A DNA stretch of 64,000 bases from Schizochytrium sp. CCTCC M209059. Its lineage: Eukaryota > Sar > Bigyra > Thraustochytrida > Thraustochytriidae. Shown piece after piece: positions 9,250-19,253 of this stretch. The translations under genes were made by a program, and so were the position numbers. Where the stretch lies: assembly GCA_000818945.1 (NCBI GenBank), contig KN805377.1, forward strand, positions 1-64,000, read 5' to 3'. Within the stretch, counting starts at the first letter, position 1. The number at the start of each line of letters is the position of its first letter. The notes beneath the pieces are model-generated. The model did no database searches. It was given only the letters and a program-made list of their open reading frames with translations, and was not told the origin of the DNA.

Positions 9250-10029
9250 CCTGCTGTGCCTTGCCGTGCCTTGCCTTGCAGCGCTCCGCTCCACACGGCG
9301 CGCTTGGTCCTTTGCTTGGTCTTCTGCTGCTTGGTTTCCCCTCACTGCCCGCCCTCGTCGACTGGGTCCCGCGGTGGCTCGTCGGGCGCCACCGCCGCGC
9401 GCACCCCTCGCGCACCCCGTACCCGAAGTGCACACCTTTTCTCGTAGACTGCGCAACGCGCTCGGTGTGAGTAGATTCGCCGCGGGCACTTTGAAAGTCC
9501 CGCCCAGTCTTATGTGGCACGCAGGGCAGGCAGGCTCAGGCGGCCACCGGCCATAACGCGTGCTTTTGCTGACAATAAAAGAGAGAGAGGTGTTGCTGGT
9601 GTGGCGGAAAGGACACAGGACCGCAGAAAAGAGCAAGAAGCAAAGTAACATCGCACGGGCGGAGGTGTCGGGCAAGGAGAGGGGGCGTAGCGATAGTTGA
9701 GAGTCAAGACCGGGGCAAGCGCGCCGTGGCAAAGCTTGTGGCGCCGTTCGCTCGCCCGAGATTAAGCTTCTTGCCAGACAGAAGGAGACGTAGGCCCATA
9801 AACCCTCTCCTCTCAATTTGCCGCACAAGCGCGCCAACCACTGTTTCCAAGGACTTTCAAACCAAGCTAAGACAGCAAAGAGCCAACAAAGAGCCGGGTA
9901 GCGAGGGCAAGCAGGGCACGCAGACCCGCCGGGGCTTGGATAATTATTGTGTGGTGAAGACTTGTCGTGACTTGACGCACGGTGCGTTGACTTTATACCT
10001 TAATCTGTGAACAGCACTGCGCGCAAAAT
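9250..10029. promoter_or_regulatory. Divergent 5' region between RRP5 and ArsJ-like gene
   Basis: 780 bp between divergent start codons. An open minus-strand frame continues from RRP5 to 9837 but is Arg/Ala/Pro-rich and has no S1 signature, so I treat it as 5' UTR or promoter. No clear regulatory element is recognised. Confidence 0.45.
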
Positions 10030-11730
10030 ATGTTACCCCAAAATGAGGTAAATCAAGGGCGGGAAGCCTCTGAGCTCGAAGAAAATACCCGAAGCGTAGC
10101 CGACAAGAAGCGCGAGGGACGCGAGGCAACTTTTCCAGAAGAAGAAAATGATGCCGTCGAAACGAAGGCTGCAATGGGTACCGTAGACCCAGAGGTAGTT
10201 GTCCCCGTTGTCGCGCAGAACGAGGCATCCCCCACCAAAACTGTCGCGACAGACCCACCAGCAGGCGCAATCAGAAGCACCGATGAGCCCCCACGTGCGC
10301 CAGCTGCCAATGAGCCACGTAGCATTCGCAACCTATACGTGACTGTCTACAGCTTCAACCTCTTTACCATCACGGACGGGGCGATTCGGCTGGTAGTCCT
10401 GCTGCATGCTGCCGCGCTTGGTTTCTCACCCATTCAGATTGCCGTCATGTTTACCCTGTACGAGTTGGCCGGAGTTTTCACCAATCTCTTCGGAGGCATC
10501 ATCGGCACGCGATATGGTCTTAAAGTGTCACTCTTTATCTCGCTCGGAACACAAGTGGTTGGCTTGGTGATGCTCCTTCTTACGACAATCATTTTCCCCG
10601 AGGTTGAGGACGATAACGTGAGCGAGGAGGTGCGCATTCGCGTCACAGCGTGGATTACATTTTGCCAAATGATGTCTGGCATTGCGAAGGACTTTATGAA
10701 ACTCGCTTGCAAGAGCGTGCCCAAGCTTGTCACAAAAGAAGGTGCAGATGACGCACTCTTTCACCTCGTGGTGATGGTCACGGGCTGGAAGAACTCTTTC
10801 AAGGGTTTTGGCACGGTATTGGGCGCCGTTCTTGTCGAGTTTATTGGTTTCGAGCCCGCCATTGGCGTGCTTCTTGGGATCATCTTTGTAATTGCGCCCG
10901 TGCCCATGATTTGGATGGATCGCGACATTGGCCAGGGGTCCAAAAAGACGGCGCGCTTTTCGTGGAAGGCGTTTCAGTCGACGTGGAATGTCAATGTTCT
11001 CTCTTCAGCGCGCGTCTTTCTCTTTGGCTCTCGTGATGTATGGTTTGAGATTGCCGCGCCTATTTTCATCCGAGGCATTCTTGGCTGGCCAGAGTTCACC
11101 GTTGGTCTCTTTATGGGCGCTTACACGATCATTTACGGCCAGCTACAGACGGCAACGGGCAAGGTGTACAAGAATAAGAAAAAGTCGAAGGGAAAAGGAG
11201 GGGAGAGCAATACAGCGGGTACCGATGACGCCGAGATGGCGACGGAACAAGTGCGTCGCTGCTGTAAGGCCAGCTTTGAGGGTCCACCCACGGAAAAGCA
11301 CGTCCCTGGCTGGGCATATGCCACAACAGCTTTTACGCTCATCTGGGGCATTGTCTTGTATCCGCTGTATCGCAAATACGCGGATTCTGAATTCGCTTCT
11401 TCACACTGGCAATGGTCGATTGCAGGCGTCCTTATTGCAGGCCTCGTCATCTTTGCGTGCATGTTCGCTGTCAACTCGGCCGTTCATTCGTACCTGATTG
11501 TCCTCTATGCCGAGGGAAACAAGCTGACCATGACGGTTGGGACGTACTACAGCGCCAATGCGCTCGGCAGACTGGTAGGAACCATTCTTTCTGGTGTCAT
11601 TTATCAATACACACAGGAAGACTTTGGTATTAGCGTGTGTTTGTGGGTTGCTGCTGTCTTTATGGCAATAGCGGGCGCTATCGCCATTGCGCTGCGTCCT
11701 CATGTTTCGAACAAGCCCGCGCAAGTTTGA
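10030..11730 (+). CDS. MFS transporter resembling bacterial ArsJ (organoarsenical efflux permease)
   Basis: A 566-residue major facilitator protein. The first ~97 residues are hydrophilic and acidic, then a 12-helix-type core begins at about residue 98. The core pattern matches what I recall of ArsJ: ITDGAIRLVVLLH in TM1, LYELAGVFTNLFGG then IGTRYGLK in TM2 and its loop, MSGIAKDFMKLACKS in TM4, and GWKNSFKGFGTVLGA in TM5. Bacterial ArsJ exports 1-arseno-3-phosphoglycerate made by a partner GAPDH. No GAPDH gene is in this window. A Lys/Gly-rich cytoplasmic loop (about residues 380-430) is inserted in the middle. The start ATG at 10030 is first; Met49 is an alternative that would shorten the acidic leader. 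Transport of arsenate or organic phosphates is inference from family resemblance. Confidence 0.75.
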   Translation: MLPQNEVNQGREASELEENTRSVADKKREGREATFPEEENDAVETKAAMGTVDPEVVVPVVAQNEASPTKTVATDPPAGAIRSTDEPPRAPAANEPRSIRNLYVTVYSFNLFTITDGAIRLVVLLHAAALGFSPIQIAVMFTLYELAGVFTNLFGGIIGTRYGLKVSLFISLGTQVVGLVMLLLTTIIFPEVEDDNVSEEVRIRVTAWITFCQMMSGIAKDFMKLACKSVPKLVTKEGADDALFHLVVMVTGWKNSFKGFGTVLGAVLVEFIGFEPAIGVLLGIIFVIAPVPMIWMDRDIGQGSKKTARFSWKAFQSTWNVNVLSSARVFLFGSRDVWFEIAAPIFIRGILGWPEFTVGLFMGAYTIIYGQLQTATGKVYKNKKKSKGKGGESNTAGTDDAEMATEQVRRCCKASFEGPPTEKHVPGWAYATTAFTLIWGIVLYPLYRKYADSEFASSHWQWSIAGVLIAGLVIFACMFAVNSAVHSYLIVLYAEGNKLTMTVGTYYSANALGRLVGTILSGVIYQYTQEDFGISVCLWVAAVFMAIAGAIAIALRPHVSNKPAQV

Positions 11731-12171
11731 GATAAAAAGCCCTATATATATGATTTTGATGAGGTCTCGACTTTTTGTATGGCAAGTGCGAGCGTGCTTT
11801 GTGGTTTCCAATCCACACATTGTCAACTTCTCTTCTATCCGAAGAGGACACCGCGATCAAACAAGATGGTTGCCTGTTTTCTTGTCCTTTAACAGAAAGT
11901 TAGTCCCTTTTCCCACATAGTTCGGGCTCACGCTAAATGTATGTTCCTTTTCGTAATATGACAGTCGATCATTTGCGCAGACACCCACCCTTGTAGCTAT
12001 TTATAGATTTCTTGCCACGCGATCAAAAAGTTTTCATTAGTAACAATTCCTTTCAATTAGATTCTGACTACCTATACCCATTGTAGCTGTAGCCATGGTT
12101 CGCCAAATGTAGGGATTTGGCGGAAAAGTTGAATTCGAGCGGATGAGTTCGGTGCACCCAGCAGAGGGTCC
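11731..12171. other. Convergent 3' spacer
   Basis: 441 bp, relatively AT-rich, between the convergent MFS and glycosidase stop codons. No gene or structured element seen. Confidence 0.45.
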
Positions 12172-14652
12172 TTAGGATTGCTCGCGCAAATAATGTAGGG
12201 ACGTTGCACGCGTAACGATAACAAGCGGGCCCACCGGAGCTTCAAAGACAAGGGAAGCGCGATTCGTGTCTGGGTCCCAGACGGATGCCACGGTGCGCCG
12301 GGGCGCGTTCTCTTGCACAACACCAATGTCAATGTGGTACACGGCATCGCGCGGCACAGGAGCGAGACGATACGTGACGTTGCTCGTTTCGGATCCAGCG
12401 GGGAACTGAAGACGCGTGACACCTTGCGGAAAGAATTCGACGAGAACCTGACCCATTTTCAAGGCAAAGGCTTGGGGTCCAAAAGGCTCGATCGAAATCT
12501 CACGATATCCCATGTGCACACCATAGCGCACGTGGTGCAAGAGCATGACGACAACACTTGGATATTCAAAGTAATTGAGCGTGCGTCGCACATTTTGTGA
12601 TCCATCGCAGTTGAGGCGCTCGCGCATCCAGGTATGCTCCTCGAGAAGACGCATGAGCGGGGAGAGGATACCATTCTCAAAGGTGTCCAAGTCACCAAAG
12701 CGCCTGCGGGCCAGCGCGTTGAACCAGGCGATGCGCCCCATGGCGCATGCGGAATCTCCGACATTGCCAGAGGCGGTGTCCTTTGGGCCATAGTAAATTT
12801 CACTAACCCACGTAGGTGCTTTTTGGCATTTTCCACCGTCAATGCGGCGGAAAATTTGCTGTGCCCGGGACGCGTTGGCGACAAAAGATGCAGCCAAAAG
12901 GTTGGCGTCGTAGTCGACAAAGTCTCGAAACGAGTTGTTGGAAGGGAAATCCCATTGCGTCACGTAGTGGTCCTCGCGCCAAAGATGCGCGTCGACGCCG
13001 CTGCGAATTTGGCTTGCAAGCAGGCGCAAATTCTCTGCGCCCGTTGCGTTACCCACGGCATCCTCGGCAGCAGCAAACTCATCAAAGAAAAATACAAGCG
13101 CGGCATTTGTGTCCGTCGTAAAGTTGGAGCGAAGAAAGACGTCAATCATGAGACTACCGGGTACGCTGGCGAGTTTCAATTGAGGATGAATCATGTCAAA
13201 GAGAAAGCGTGAGGCGTCGCGGAGCTTGGGCATGTAATCGCGGAGCCAGGCTAGATTGCCCGAAGACTTGGCATAGTTGAAGGCAGAGAGGATCCAAAAA
13301 AGATTGGGTCCCGTCTGAATTTCGTTGCTAATCGCCGCATAGACCGGCTTCGTATCGATAAAGTGGTGCGGAATCTGTCCCTTTTCATTGATGAAGTCGC
13401 CGTTTCGCTCAATGACTCGGCGAACCTGGTCTTGCAAAAAAGCATCATGGCTCCACAAGAGGGCAGCAGTACCGAGATAGCTGTCCGGATCGAAAAAGTT
13501 GTAATTTCCGGCGTATCCGCGCTTGGGCGAAGCAATGGTGGGTGAGATGTGGGCGACCTGTTGGCCAGGGGCTACAGCGTTCGCGTGCGTCATGAGCGTG
13601 CCGACCGGAGAGCCATAAAGAGCTGTCATGTAAACGACGAGATCTCGCAGAGGCATCCCGTGCTGAAGACCGTTTCGCAGACCGGCACCGGCGGGAAAGT
13701 CAAAGTTGTTGGCGGCAACTCGCACGGTGTGTTTCCACGTGGTACCTTTTTTCATGACACTCGATGCGGAAGGCGCGGGGGGTGTCGTCCATTTGTCCAG
13801 AGATGCATCGCCTTCGGCAGGAAAGACATTGCCCGCGAGGTGCTCGACAAAGCCTGTGCACCGTGACTTTGCGGAGGAGCGCAGGTACGTGTTGGTGCGC
13901 ATGGGAGCATCATTGTGGGAAAAAACAAGATCGATCGACTTGTTGCCGACTGCATCGCGCTCTGGTCCCGAGGCGCCAAGAGTATAAACACGCCGCAGAG
14001 GTGTTCGCGAGGCAAAAGAGGTAGCTGATTCAGGAGCATTTAGCATTTGGACGACTGACGCGTTGTAGAACGCGTAAATGGAAGCAGGCGCAAAGTCCCA
14101 GGATCGGACGAGTGTTCCCGGGGCGTCGGCGAGGACGCTGCCGCTTGCTTCAAAGACAAATTCTTGGCTCTCGGCGCGCAAGGACAGCGTCCAGTTCTCT
14201 GCAGCAATTTCGTCACCTACATGGACGATTTGGATGCTTTTCTCCATCGCAGAATCCTTGAGTACAATCAGAGCTTCGGCTTGACCAGACTCGACTACCG
14301 CGTCGCCAGTAGCAGAAGATTCGCGGTGAAGTATAATTCCTTGGTTGGCGAGGACATTGGCCCCAAAACTGGCTTTGCCGGCGAAGTCGGCTTGGATCGA
14401 AGTGATGCTCCCCTTTTGCGTTTGAAGGCACACGAAGCCATTTTGCAAGACGGCTTCGCCTTGGGCATTGTGCACGAGTCGAAGCGTTGTGTCGTGCAGC
14501 TTGCAAGCGACAGGCTCTGCGCTTACGGTGGTGAGCGCAAGAGAGAAGAGCGCAAGGCTAAAGAGCGCGAGCCCCGCCATGATGGGGCGCGGGACGGATC
14601 TTTTGCCTGGGGACTCCCTCGAAGACGGGGAACTGACGGGTCGGCGGCTCAT
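12172..14652 (-). CDS. Secreted six-hairpin glycosidase-like protein
   Basis: An 826-residue protein from ATG 14652. A second ATG at 14580 gives a textbook signal peptide (MAGLALFSLALFSLALTTVSA then EP) and an 802-residue protein, and is equally plausible. After an N-terminal beta-rich region of about 350 residues, the C-terminal half has the repeated helix pairs and aromatic/acidic motifs of (alpha/alpha)6-barrel glycosidases: YNFFDPDSYLGTAALLW, IPHHFIDTKPVYAAISNE, NLFWILSAFNYAK, LMIDVFLRSNFTTDTNAAL, then FVDYDANLLA. The end is a beta-sandwich. Several N-x-S/T sites fit secretion. I cannot assign a GH number; rhamnosidase-, trehalase- or amylo-glucosidase-like are all possible. A CTCTCG repeat (14732-14778) lies 80 bp upstream of the start. 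Confidence 0.7.
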   Translation of the reverse strand: MSRRPVSSPSSRESPGKRSVPRPIMAGLALFSLALFSLALTTVSAEPVACKLHDTTLRLVHNAQGEAVLQNGFVCLQTQKGSITSIQADFAGKASFGANVLANQGIILHRESSATGDAVVESGQAEALIVLKDSAMEKSIQIVHVGDEIAAENWTLSLRAESQEFVFEASGSVLADAPGTLVRSWDFAPASIYAFYNASVVQMLNAPESATSFASRTPLRRVYTLGASGPERDAVGNKSIDLVFSHNDAPMRTNTYLRSSAKSRCTGFVEHLAGNVFPAEGDASLDKWTTPPAPSASSVMKKGTTWKHTVRVAANNFDFPAGAGLRNGLQHGMPLRDLVVYMTALYGSPVGTLMTHANAVAPGQQVAHISPTIASPKRGYAGNYNFFDPDSYLGTAALLWSHDAFLQDQVRRVIERNGDFINEKGQIPHHFIDTKPVYAAISNEIQTGPNLFWILSAFNYAKSSGNLAWLRDYMPKLRDASRFLFDMIHPQLKLASVPGSLMIDVFLRSNFTTDTNAALVFFFDEFAAAEDAVGNATGAENLRLLASQIRSGVDAHLWREDHYVTQWDFPSNNSFRDFVDYDANLLAASFVANASRAQQIFRRIDGGKCQKAPTWVSEIYYGPKDTASGNVGDSACAMGRIAWFNALARRRFGDLDTFENGILSPLMRLLEEHTWMRERLNCDGSQNVRRTLNYFEYPSVVVMLLHHVRYGVHMGYREISIEPFGPQAFALKMGQVLVEFFPQGVTRLQFPAGSETSNVTYRLAPVPRDAVYHIDIGVVQENAPRRTVASVWDPDTNRASLVFEAPVGPLVIVTRATSLHYLREQS

Positions 14653-15003
14653 GCTGGCCCTGTCTCCAGGCGGAGCGATGGGTGCCGCCGCGTCTGCGCG
14701 TCCTTTCCTCTTGTTCCCTCCTTCAATATCTGTCTCGCTCTCGCTCTCGCTCTCACTCTCGCTCTCGCTCTCTCTCTTGCGCGCGTCGCAGCCGGTTGAA
14801 TATTGCAGGTAGGCTGCGGCTCGATTTCCCTTGAATGAAGCCAATACAGTCTTAAAAAGGAAGAAGAGACACAATCCATGATTCCATGATCCCATGATTC
14901 CATGATGCCCTAGCCTCACATCAAAGCCTCGACATCCCGAGCACATGGCTATCCGAAGCCTGTTTCCTGTTAAACAAAAGAAATACTATTCTCTTCTCCG
15001 ATC
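14653..15003. repeat. 5' flank of glycosidase with CTCTCG microsatellite
   Basis: 351-bp spacer between the glycosidase start and the stop of the upstream glycosyltransferase, both on the minus strand. It contains a CTCTCG/CTCTCA repeat at about 14732-14778 and a short repeat around CCATGATTC (about 14878-14905). No gene seen. Confidence 0.55.
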
Positions 15004-16155
15004 TTAGTCGTAGTAAGTGTTGAAGTCAGGGATGATGTACACTTTGTCGAGCTTGCCGTTGAAGGAAATATGCTCGCAATCGCCGCCCTCGTAACGCAGA
15101 TTCTTGATGCTCTGCGCTTTATAAACTGCCAATCCACCAAAGCAAGACTTTGCCGGAATTGGGTCGGCATCTCGGTCATTTGTCTTGATTCTCGTGTTGT
15201 GCTGGTGATTACCCCATTCGTCGTTAAATTTGGGCGGCCGAGGTTGGTCTGCAGGGATCTGAAAGCTATGCTTCATTTCCTGATCCGTGAAACGTGTGGC
15301 CAAGGAGTCGTACGAGCGACCAAACTTTCCGTTGTCCTTTCTCGCAAAGCTACACGCTTGCTTTCCGACAGCTTCCTTCTTACACTCACTGGTAATCCCG
15401 TTTGCGCAGACGAGATCCCAGTCAGAATCGAGTTTCCTTTTGCCAGCGAGAATGGAGCTCAAGCTTCCTAGCGTTCCTTCGACACTAATTTTGGCAAGGT
15501 CGAGGTCTACCATCATGACGAGCGTGTTAGGCTGCGAAACTTGAGGAAGCTTTGCGAGTCTATCCATGTAAATATTGCGCAGCTTGGCCATTTTGTAGAA
15601 TCGTAACTCCGACAATGCAAAATTTCCCGGGAGGGGATCAGCAGGGGCGTTAGGGTCCGGCTTTCCATCCATTTTTTCGGAAATGAGCTCTACGAACTCG
15701 GGTCTTGACTCGGCAAACTTTGCGAGGCTCTTGTCTGTGCCATCCTCAGAGTCATTCTCGATAATGATCATTCGAAAACTCTTGAATTTCTTTCCAATTG
15801 TCTCCATGGTGGCAAGGTTTGCGGGGAGGGTTTTGTTGGCGTTTCGCACCAAAGAGCAAACGATGAGATCGTATTTTCCTAGCGTTTTTTCGAGGATTGG
15901 ATCGTGCATCTCAGGGCCCTCCTCTACTTGAACTGGCTCGATCTCCTCCTTTGGGGCTTCCTTGGGTTGATTAGAAGGGTTATCTTCAGAGGGAGGAGCA
16001 GCATATGATGCATATACGGCTCTAAGGTTTGCTGTGAAGGGTTAGGGGTTTTCATCACAGTTGCACGGGGGGCGTTGCGAGAGCATCACCAAGAGGGCAC
16101 ACACAAATATGGCCATCAGTACGAAAAAGAGCTGCTTGAGATCGACCTTTAGCAT
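15004..16155 (-). pseudogene. CAP59/GT69-like glycosyltransferase, frame broken by one in-frame stop after the membrane anchor
   Basis: The catalytic part (ATG 15909 to stop, 301 residues) is a GT-A-like glycosyltransferase. It has an IIIENDSEDGT nucleotide-binding turn, an MVDLDL DxD-type metal site, and FGGLAVYK and CEHISFNG near the end. It is clearly homologous to the neighbouring gene at 16953-18050. In the same frame, upstream ATG 16155 encodes an N terminus like that neighbour: a hydrophobic signal-anchor (about residues 9-25) followed by CNCDEN, matching CNCDKD in the paralogue. A single TAA at 16044-16042 interrupts the frame. The rest stays open and includes a Pro/Glu stem (NQPKEAPKEEIEPVQ). 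So either the gene is a recent pseudogene, the stop is a sequencing error or allele, or translation restarts at 15909 without the anchor. GT69 assignment is by general resemblance. Confidence 0.7.
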
Positions 16156-16952
16156 GTTGCGCGACAAAATTGTGAATGAGCTCAGAGACCTTGCAGTCCT
16201 TCTTTAGGCCGCCCGCATTCACCTCTTTCTATCCAGCGAGCACTTGTGCACGCCGCGCAGACCGATGTCGTGCACACCGCGCCCACTTCTTTTGTTGGAT
16301 CTCTTGCACGGCCTCGAGAAACTTTGTACGCTAAGGCACGGTGAAAGGGGGCTGCTTGGCTTGCGCGCGCGCGCAGGCTTGCACACGCCCTTCGGCGCTT
16401 CCGCTCGCACGCACGCGCTCGCACGCACGCGCTCGCTTGCGCACGCAGCGAAATGGTCTGTTGCGCGTCGCATTGACAGTTCAACTTATTGCCTTCCTTT
16501 TCTAATTGACCAAGAAAATGCGACGTGCAACTTTTACGCGAAGACGTGGCATGTATGCTATGCACATGTGGCAGCACTCTCATTAAGCTGGTCCGCGGAG
16601 AGGCGAGTTGAGCCACGACCTGGCACTGACCCAAGGCACAAGATACGTTTTTTTATAGACCTTGCAGGAATCGAGTACGTATTGTACGCGAAGGAGTATG
16701 GCATGCACTGCGTGATGGCAAAGTTACTTTGGAGATTGCGAGATTATGCATATGATGTGAGGTACACGTATGAATGGAGCTTTAAAATATTTCGGCCCTT
16801 TTCGGCGGAAGGCCGACAATCAGTGCAAGAGAACATGCTAAGGACATCCGGGCATGAAAAGAAATTGCATTTGCGGTCAGTGGAAATTGATACAAAAAAA
16901 ATCGCCTTTCAGTTTGGCCTCTCCCGCTTGCTTGTTCTTTCAGAGACGATTA
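16156..16952. other. Spacer between the two tandem glycosyltransferases
   Basis: 797 bp. It includes a GC-rich stretch with alternating GCGC/CGCACG (about 16360-16445) and an AT-richer half with no repeat. A plus-strand open frame crosses it (16244-16972) but begins with TTG and has no recognisable domain, so I do not call it. Confidence 0.45.
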
Positions 16953-18050
16953 CTAGTCGTAATAGACGTTGAAATCAGGAACAATGTACACATTGTCGAG
17001 TTTGCCGTTGACAGACATATGCTCGCAGTCGCCACCACTGTAACGCTTTCCTTGGAGGCTCCGAGCGCGGTACACAGCCATGCCTCCGAAACAAGATTTG
17101 ACCCGAAGGGGAGGAGCATCCCGGTTGTTTAGTTTGGAGCCGACTGCCGCTTCATGCGCCATCCATCTGTCTCTGTGGTTGGGTGGAGCCTCCATTCCGG
17201 ACCCAACAGTAAAGCCGTTGACCATTTCATCTTGGTTTAACCTAGTCGCCAAAGAATCGTACGCTCTTCCCTTTTTCCCATTATCCTTTCTCACAAATTG
17301 ACAACTTTCACTCCCTAGGGCTTTAATGCGGCAATTGCTGACGATTCCATTAGAGCAAACGAGGTCCCAGTCTACACGCATGTCTTTGCCTTGAGAAAGA
17401 ATTGCGCTTAAACTTCTGAGCGTATCGTTGATGGGGATGCTCTTGAGGTCCAGGTCGACGATTGCTACCAGAGTGTTTCGTTTTGACATTTGCGGCAAGG
17501 TGTCGAGAACATCCATGTAAAGGTTTCGCAGAACAGCCATTTTGTAAAATCTCAGCGCAGAGAGGGGAAAGTCATTGTGGGACAGGGGTGGGGCTGGCAT
17601 GCTGGGATCCTGTGACATCTCTTCCTCCATCTTTCGAGAGATGAGACGTACATTGTCCTGTTTCCTTGCGGCCCAGCCCGCAAGCAGCTTATCTGTGCCA
17701 TCCTTGGAGTCATTCTCGACAACGATAAAGTAGGAGCTCTTGAAGGCTTTTGCGATTTCTTCAAGTGCCCTTAGGTTCGGGATAGTGGTTGGGGCTGAAT
17801 CGCGCACGAGGGTGCAAATTATTAACTCATACTCTTCGAGAATATCAGTACGAATGGGCTGTATCTCCTCCTTGATTGTGTCTACTCGTGTTGGTGTCTG
17901 TCGCAACGATGTGGCATCTTTGTCGCAATTGCAAACTCTTTGCGCAGAGAAGAGAAGGAGCGCTGTAATAGGCAACAGGAGCAGGACAAAGCTCTGTCGG
18001 ATGTTCAGGCGAGGACAAGACACCCGAAGGCTCGTCACCTTTCGGAGCAT
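16953..18050 (-). CDS. Type II membrane glycosyltransferase, CAP59/GT69-like
   Basis: A 365-residue protein with a short basic N terminus and one hydrophobic signal-anchor (about residues 20-36, FVLLLLPITALLLF), then a stem, then a luminal GT-A-like domain. Visible motifs are YELIICTLVRD at the start of the fold, VVENDSKDGT (residues 110-119), the DxD-like VDLDL (198-202), SCFGGMAVYRARS and CEHMSVNGKLDNVYIVPDFN at the C terminus. The fungal relative CMT1 is an alpha-1,3-mannosyltransferase; donor and acceptor here are unknown. It is a tandem paralogue of the broken gene at 15004-16155 in the same orientation, implying local duplication. The start ATG at 18050 begins just before the anchor. 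Golgi location is inferred. Confidence 0.72.
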   Translation of the reverse strand: MLRKVTSLRVSCPRLNIRQSFVLLLLPITALLLFSAQRVCNCDKDATSLRQTPTRVDTIKEEIQPIRTDILEEYELIICTLVRDSAPTTIPNLRALEEIAKAFKSSYFIVVENDSKDGTDKLLAGWAARKQDNVRLISRKMEEEMSQDPSMPAPPLSHNDFPLSALRFYKMAVLRNLYMDVLDTLPQMSKRNTLVAIVDLDLKSIPINDTLRSLSAILSQGKDMRVDWDLVCSNGIVSNCRIKALGSESCQFVRKDNGKKGRAYDSLATRLNQDEMVNGFTVGSGMEAPPNHRDRWMAHEAAVGSKLNNRDAPPLRVKSCFGGMAVYRARSLQGKRYSGGDCEHMSVNGKLDNVYIVPDFNVYYD

Positions 18051-19253
18051 TGCGATTACTTTGCTGATTTGCGCGCGTCGCGGCGTGCTGCGCTATGCTG
18101 AGCTGCAGCCCAAGCACAACGCACACGCCCCCCCCGATCAAGGGACTCGCTGCCTTGCGCCTATGAGCCCGTCTTGTCTTCCAACGTGCGCGGCGCCCGA
18201 GTTGCGTCACCCTCTCGGCGCCTCTGCGCCCACCGCGAGCTGACGGCGCGCGCGAAGTCCACGCCATGACCGCGATGCGCTTTTGCCAAGCCTGCCCGCC
18301 GCGGCGCCACGTCATCAAACACTAGGCTATTCCTACCTATTGAACAAAGACTGGAAATAGTGGTTCTAAAAAATTTGTATGTATAGTATACACTGAATTG
18401 TGTGTCGTAGACGGTCAACTCCAGTGGTGTGTATTGGACACTCACTCACTCACTGTCAGTCAGCAGTTTCTAATAGCTGGGCAATGTGTACGCGATTCGC
18501 TGGCACGAATGCGTAGCTGACAGCTGTTTTTTATGTCAACTTATGCTGTTGCCAACGTGACAAAGCCAGCAAGCAGCCAGCAGACACTCTCAGGAACGGG
18601 GGCCTTTGGCGCCTCAACACCGAAGCCGCCGAGTCCATGTCGTGCGTGGCTGGCTGGCTGCATTTCCTCGCGGCCGGCTGCGGTCACATAACTCTTGCAG
18701 TCTCCTCATGTAACAGTAAGTCAATTTGTCTTTCTGGACACTTGCATCATCGTCATTAGCCACAGCCATTATGCTGCCACTGGTTTGTTTTCCTTTTGCA
18801 GCCACTGCAGCAGCGTCCGCGTTAACGCTAAATAGCTTTCTCATGCATTCGCGCAAACCTGCGCATCTCTACTTGTGTACGTACGTATCTTACTCAGCAT
18901 CCTTGCATTTGCTTCGCTTTGCATCCTCTTTTTCATCGAGGCCCCAAAAGCGTCACTTGCTGCAGATGATCTGCAGCAGCAGAAAGCAAGAAAAAGAAGA
19001 AGAAGAAGAAGAAGAAGAAGAAGAAGAAGAAGAAGAAGAAAAAGCAGAACAAAAACGTTGGCTACCAGGCAGAGAACCAAGCCCACAAAGGCAAGTCAAA
19101 CACGGCGAGCTTACGGGTTCGAGCTGGCCCGGAGCGTGCGCGAGAGAAGCAGACGCTGTAAGGCGCGACGGCCTGAGCCTGCCGAGCAGCAAGGCGACCC
19201 ATCCGCTAGCGTCCGGAGCGGGCGCGGGCACGCGACCGAAAGATCAACCAACG
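18051..19253. other. Divergent region upstream of PCH2 with GAA tract
   Basis: 1.2 kb between the divergent starts of the glycosyltransferase and PCH2. It holds a short CACT run (about 18440-18455) and a GAA repeat (about 18996-19040) some 214 bp before the PCH2 ATG. The PCH2 frame is open back to 18726, but that part is low-complexity and does not resemble TRIP13. No separate gene supported. Confidence 0.5.

Noticed and set aside
9250..9837. Extension of the RRP5 frame upstream of 9249
   Set aside because: Open but low-complexity, no S1 motif, and ATG 9249 already gives a normal domain start.
16244..16972. 242-residue plus-strand ORF between the glycosyltransferases
   Set aside because: Starts with TTG, no recognisable domain, and overlaps the 3' end of the downstream gene antisense.
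18726..19253. N-terminal extension of PCH2
   Set aside because: Includes the GAA tract and has no similarity to TRIP13; ATG 19254 gives the expected length.
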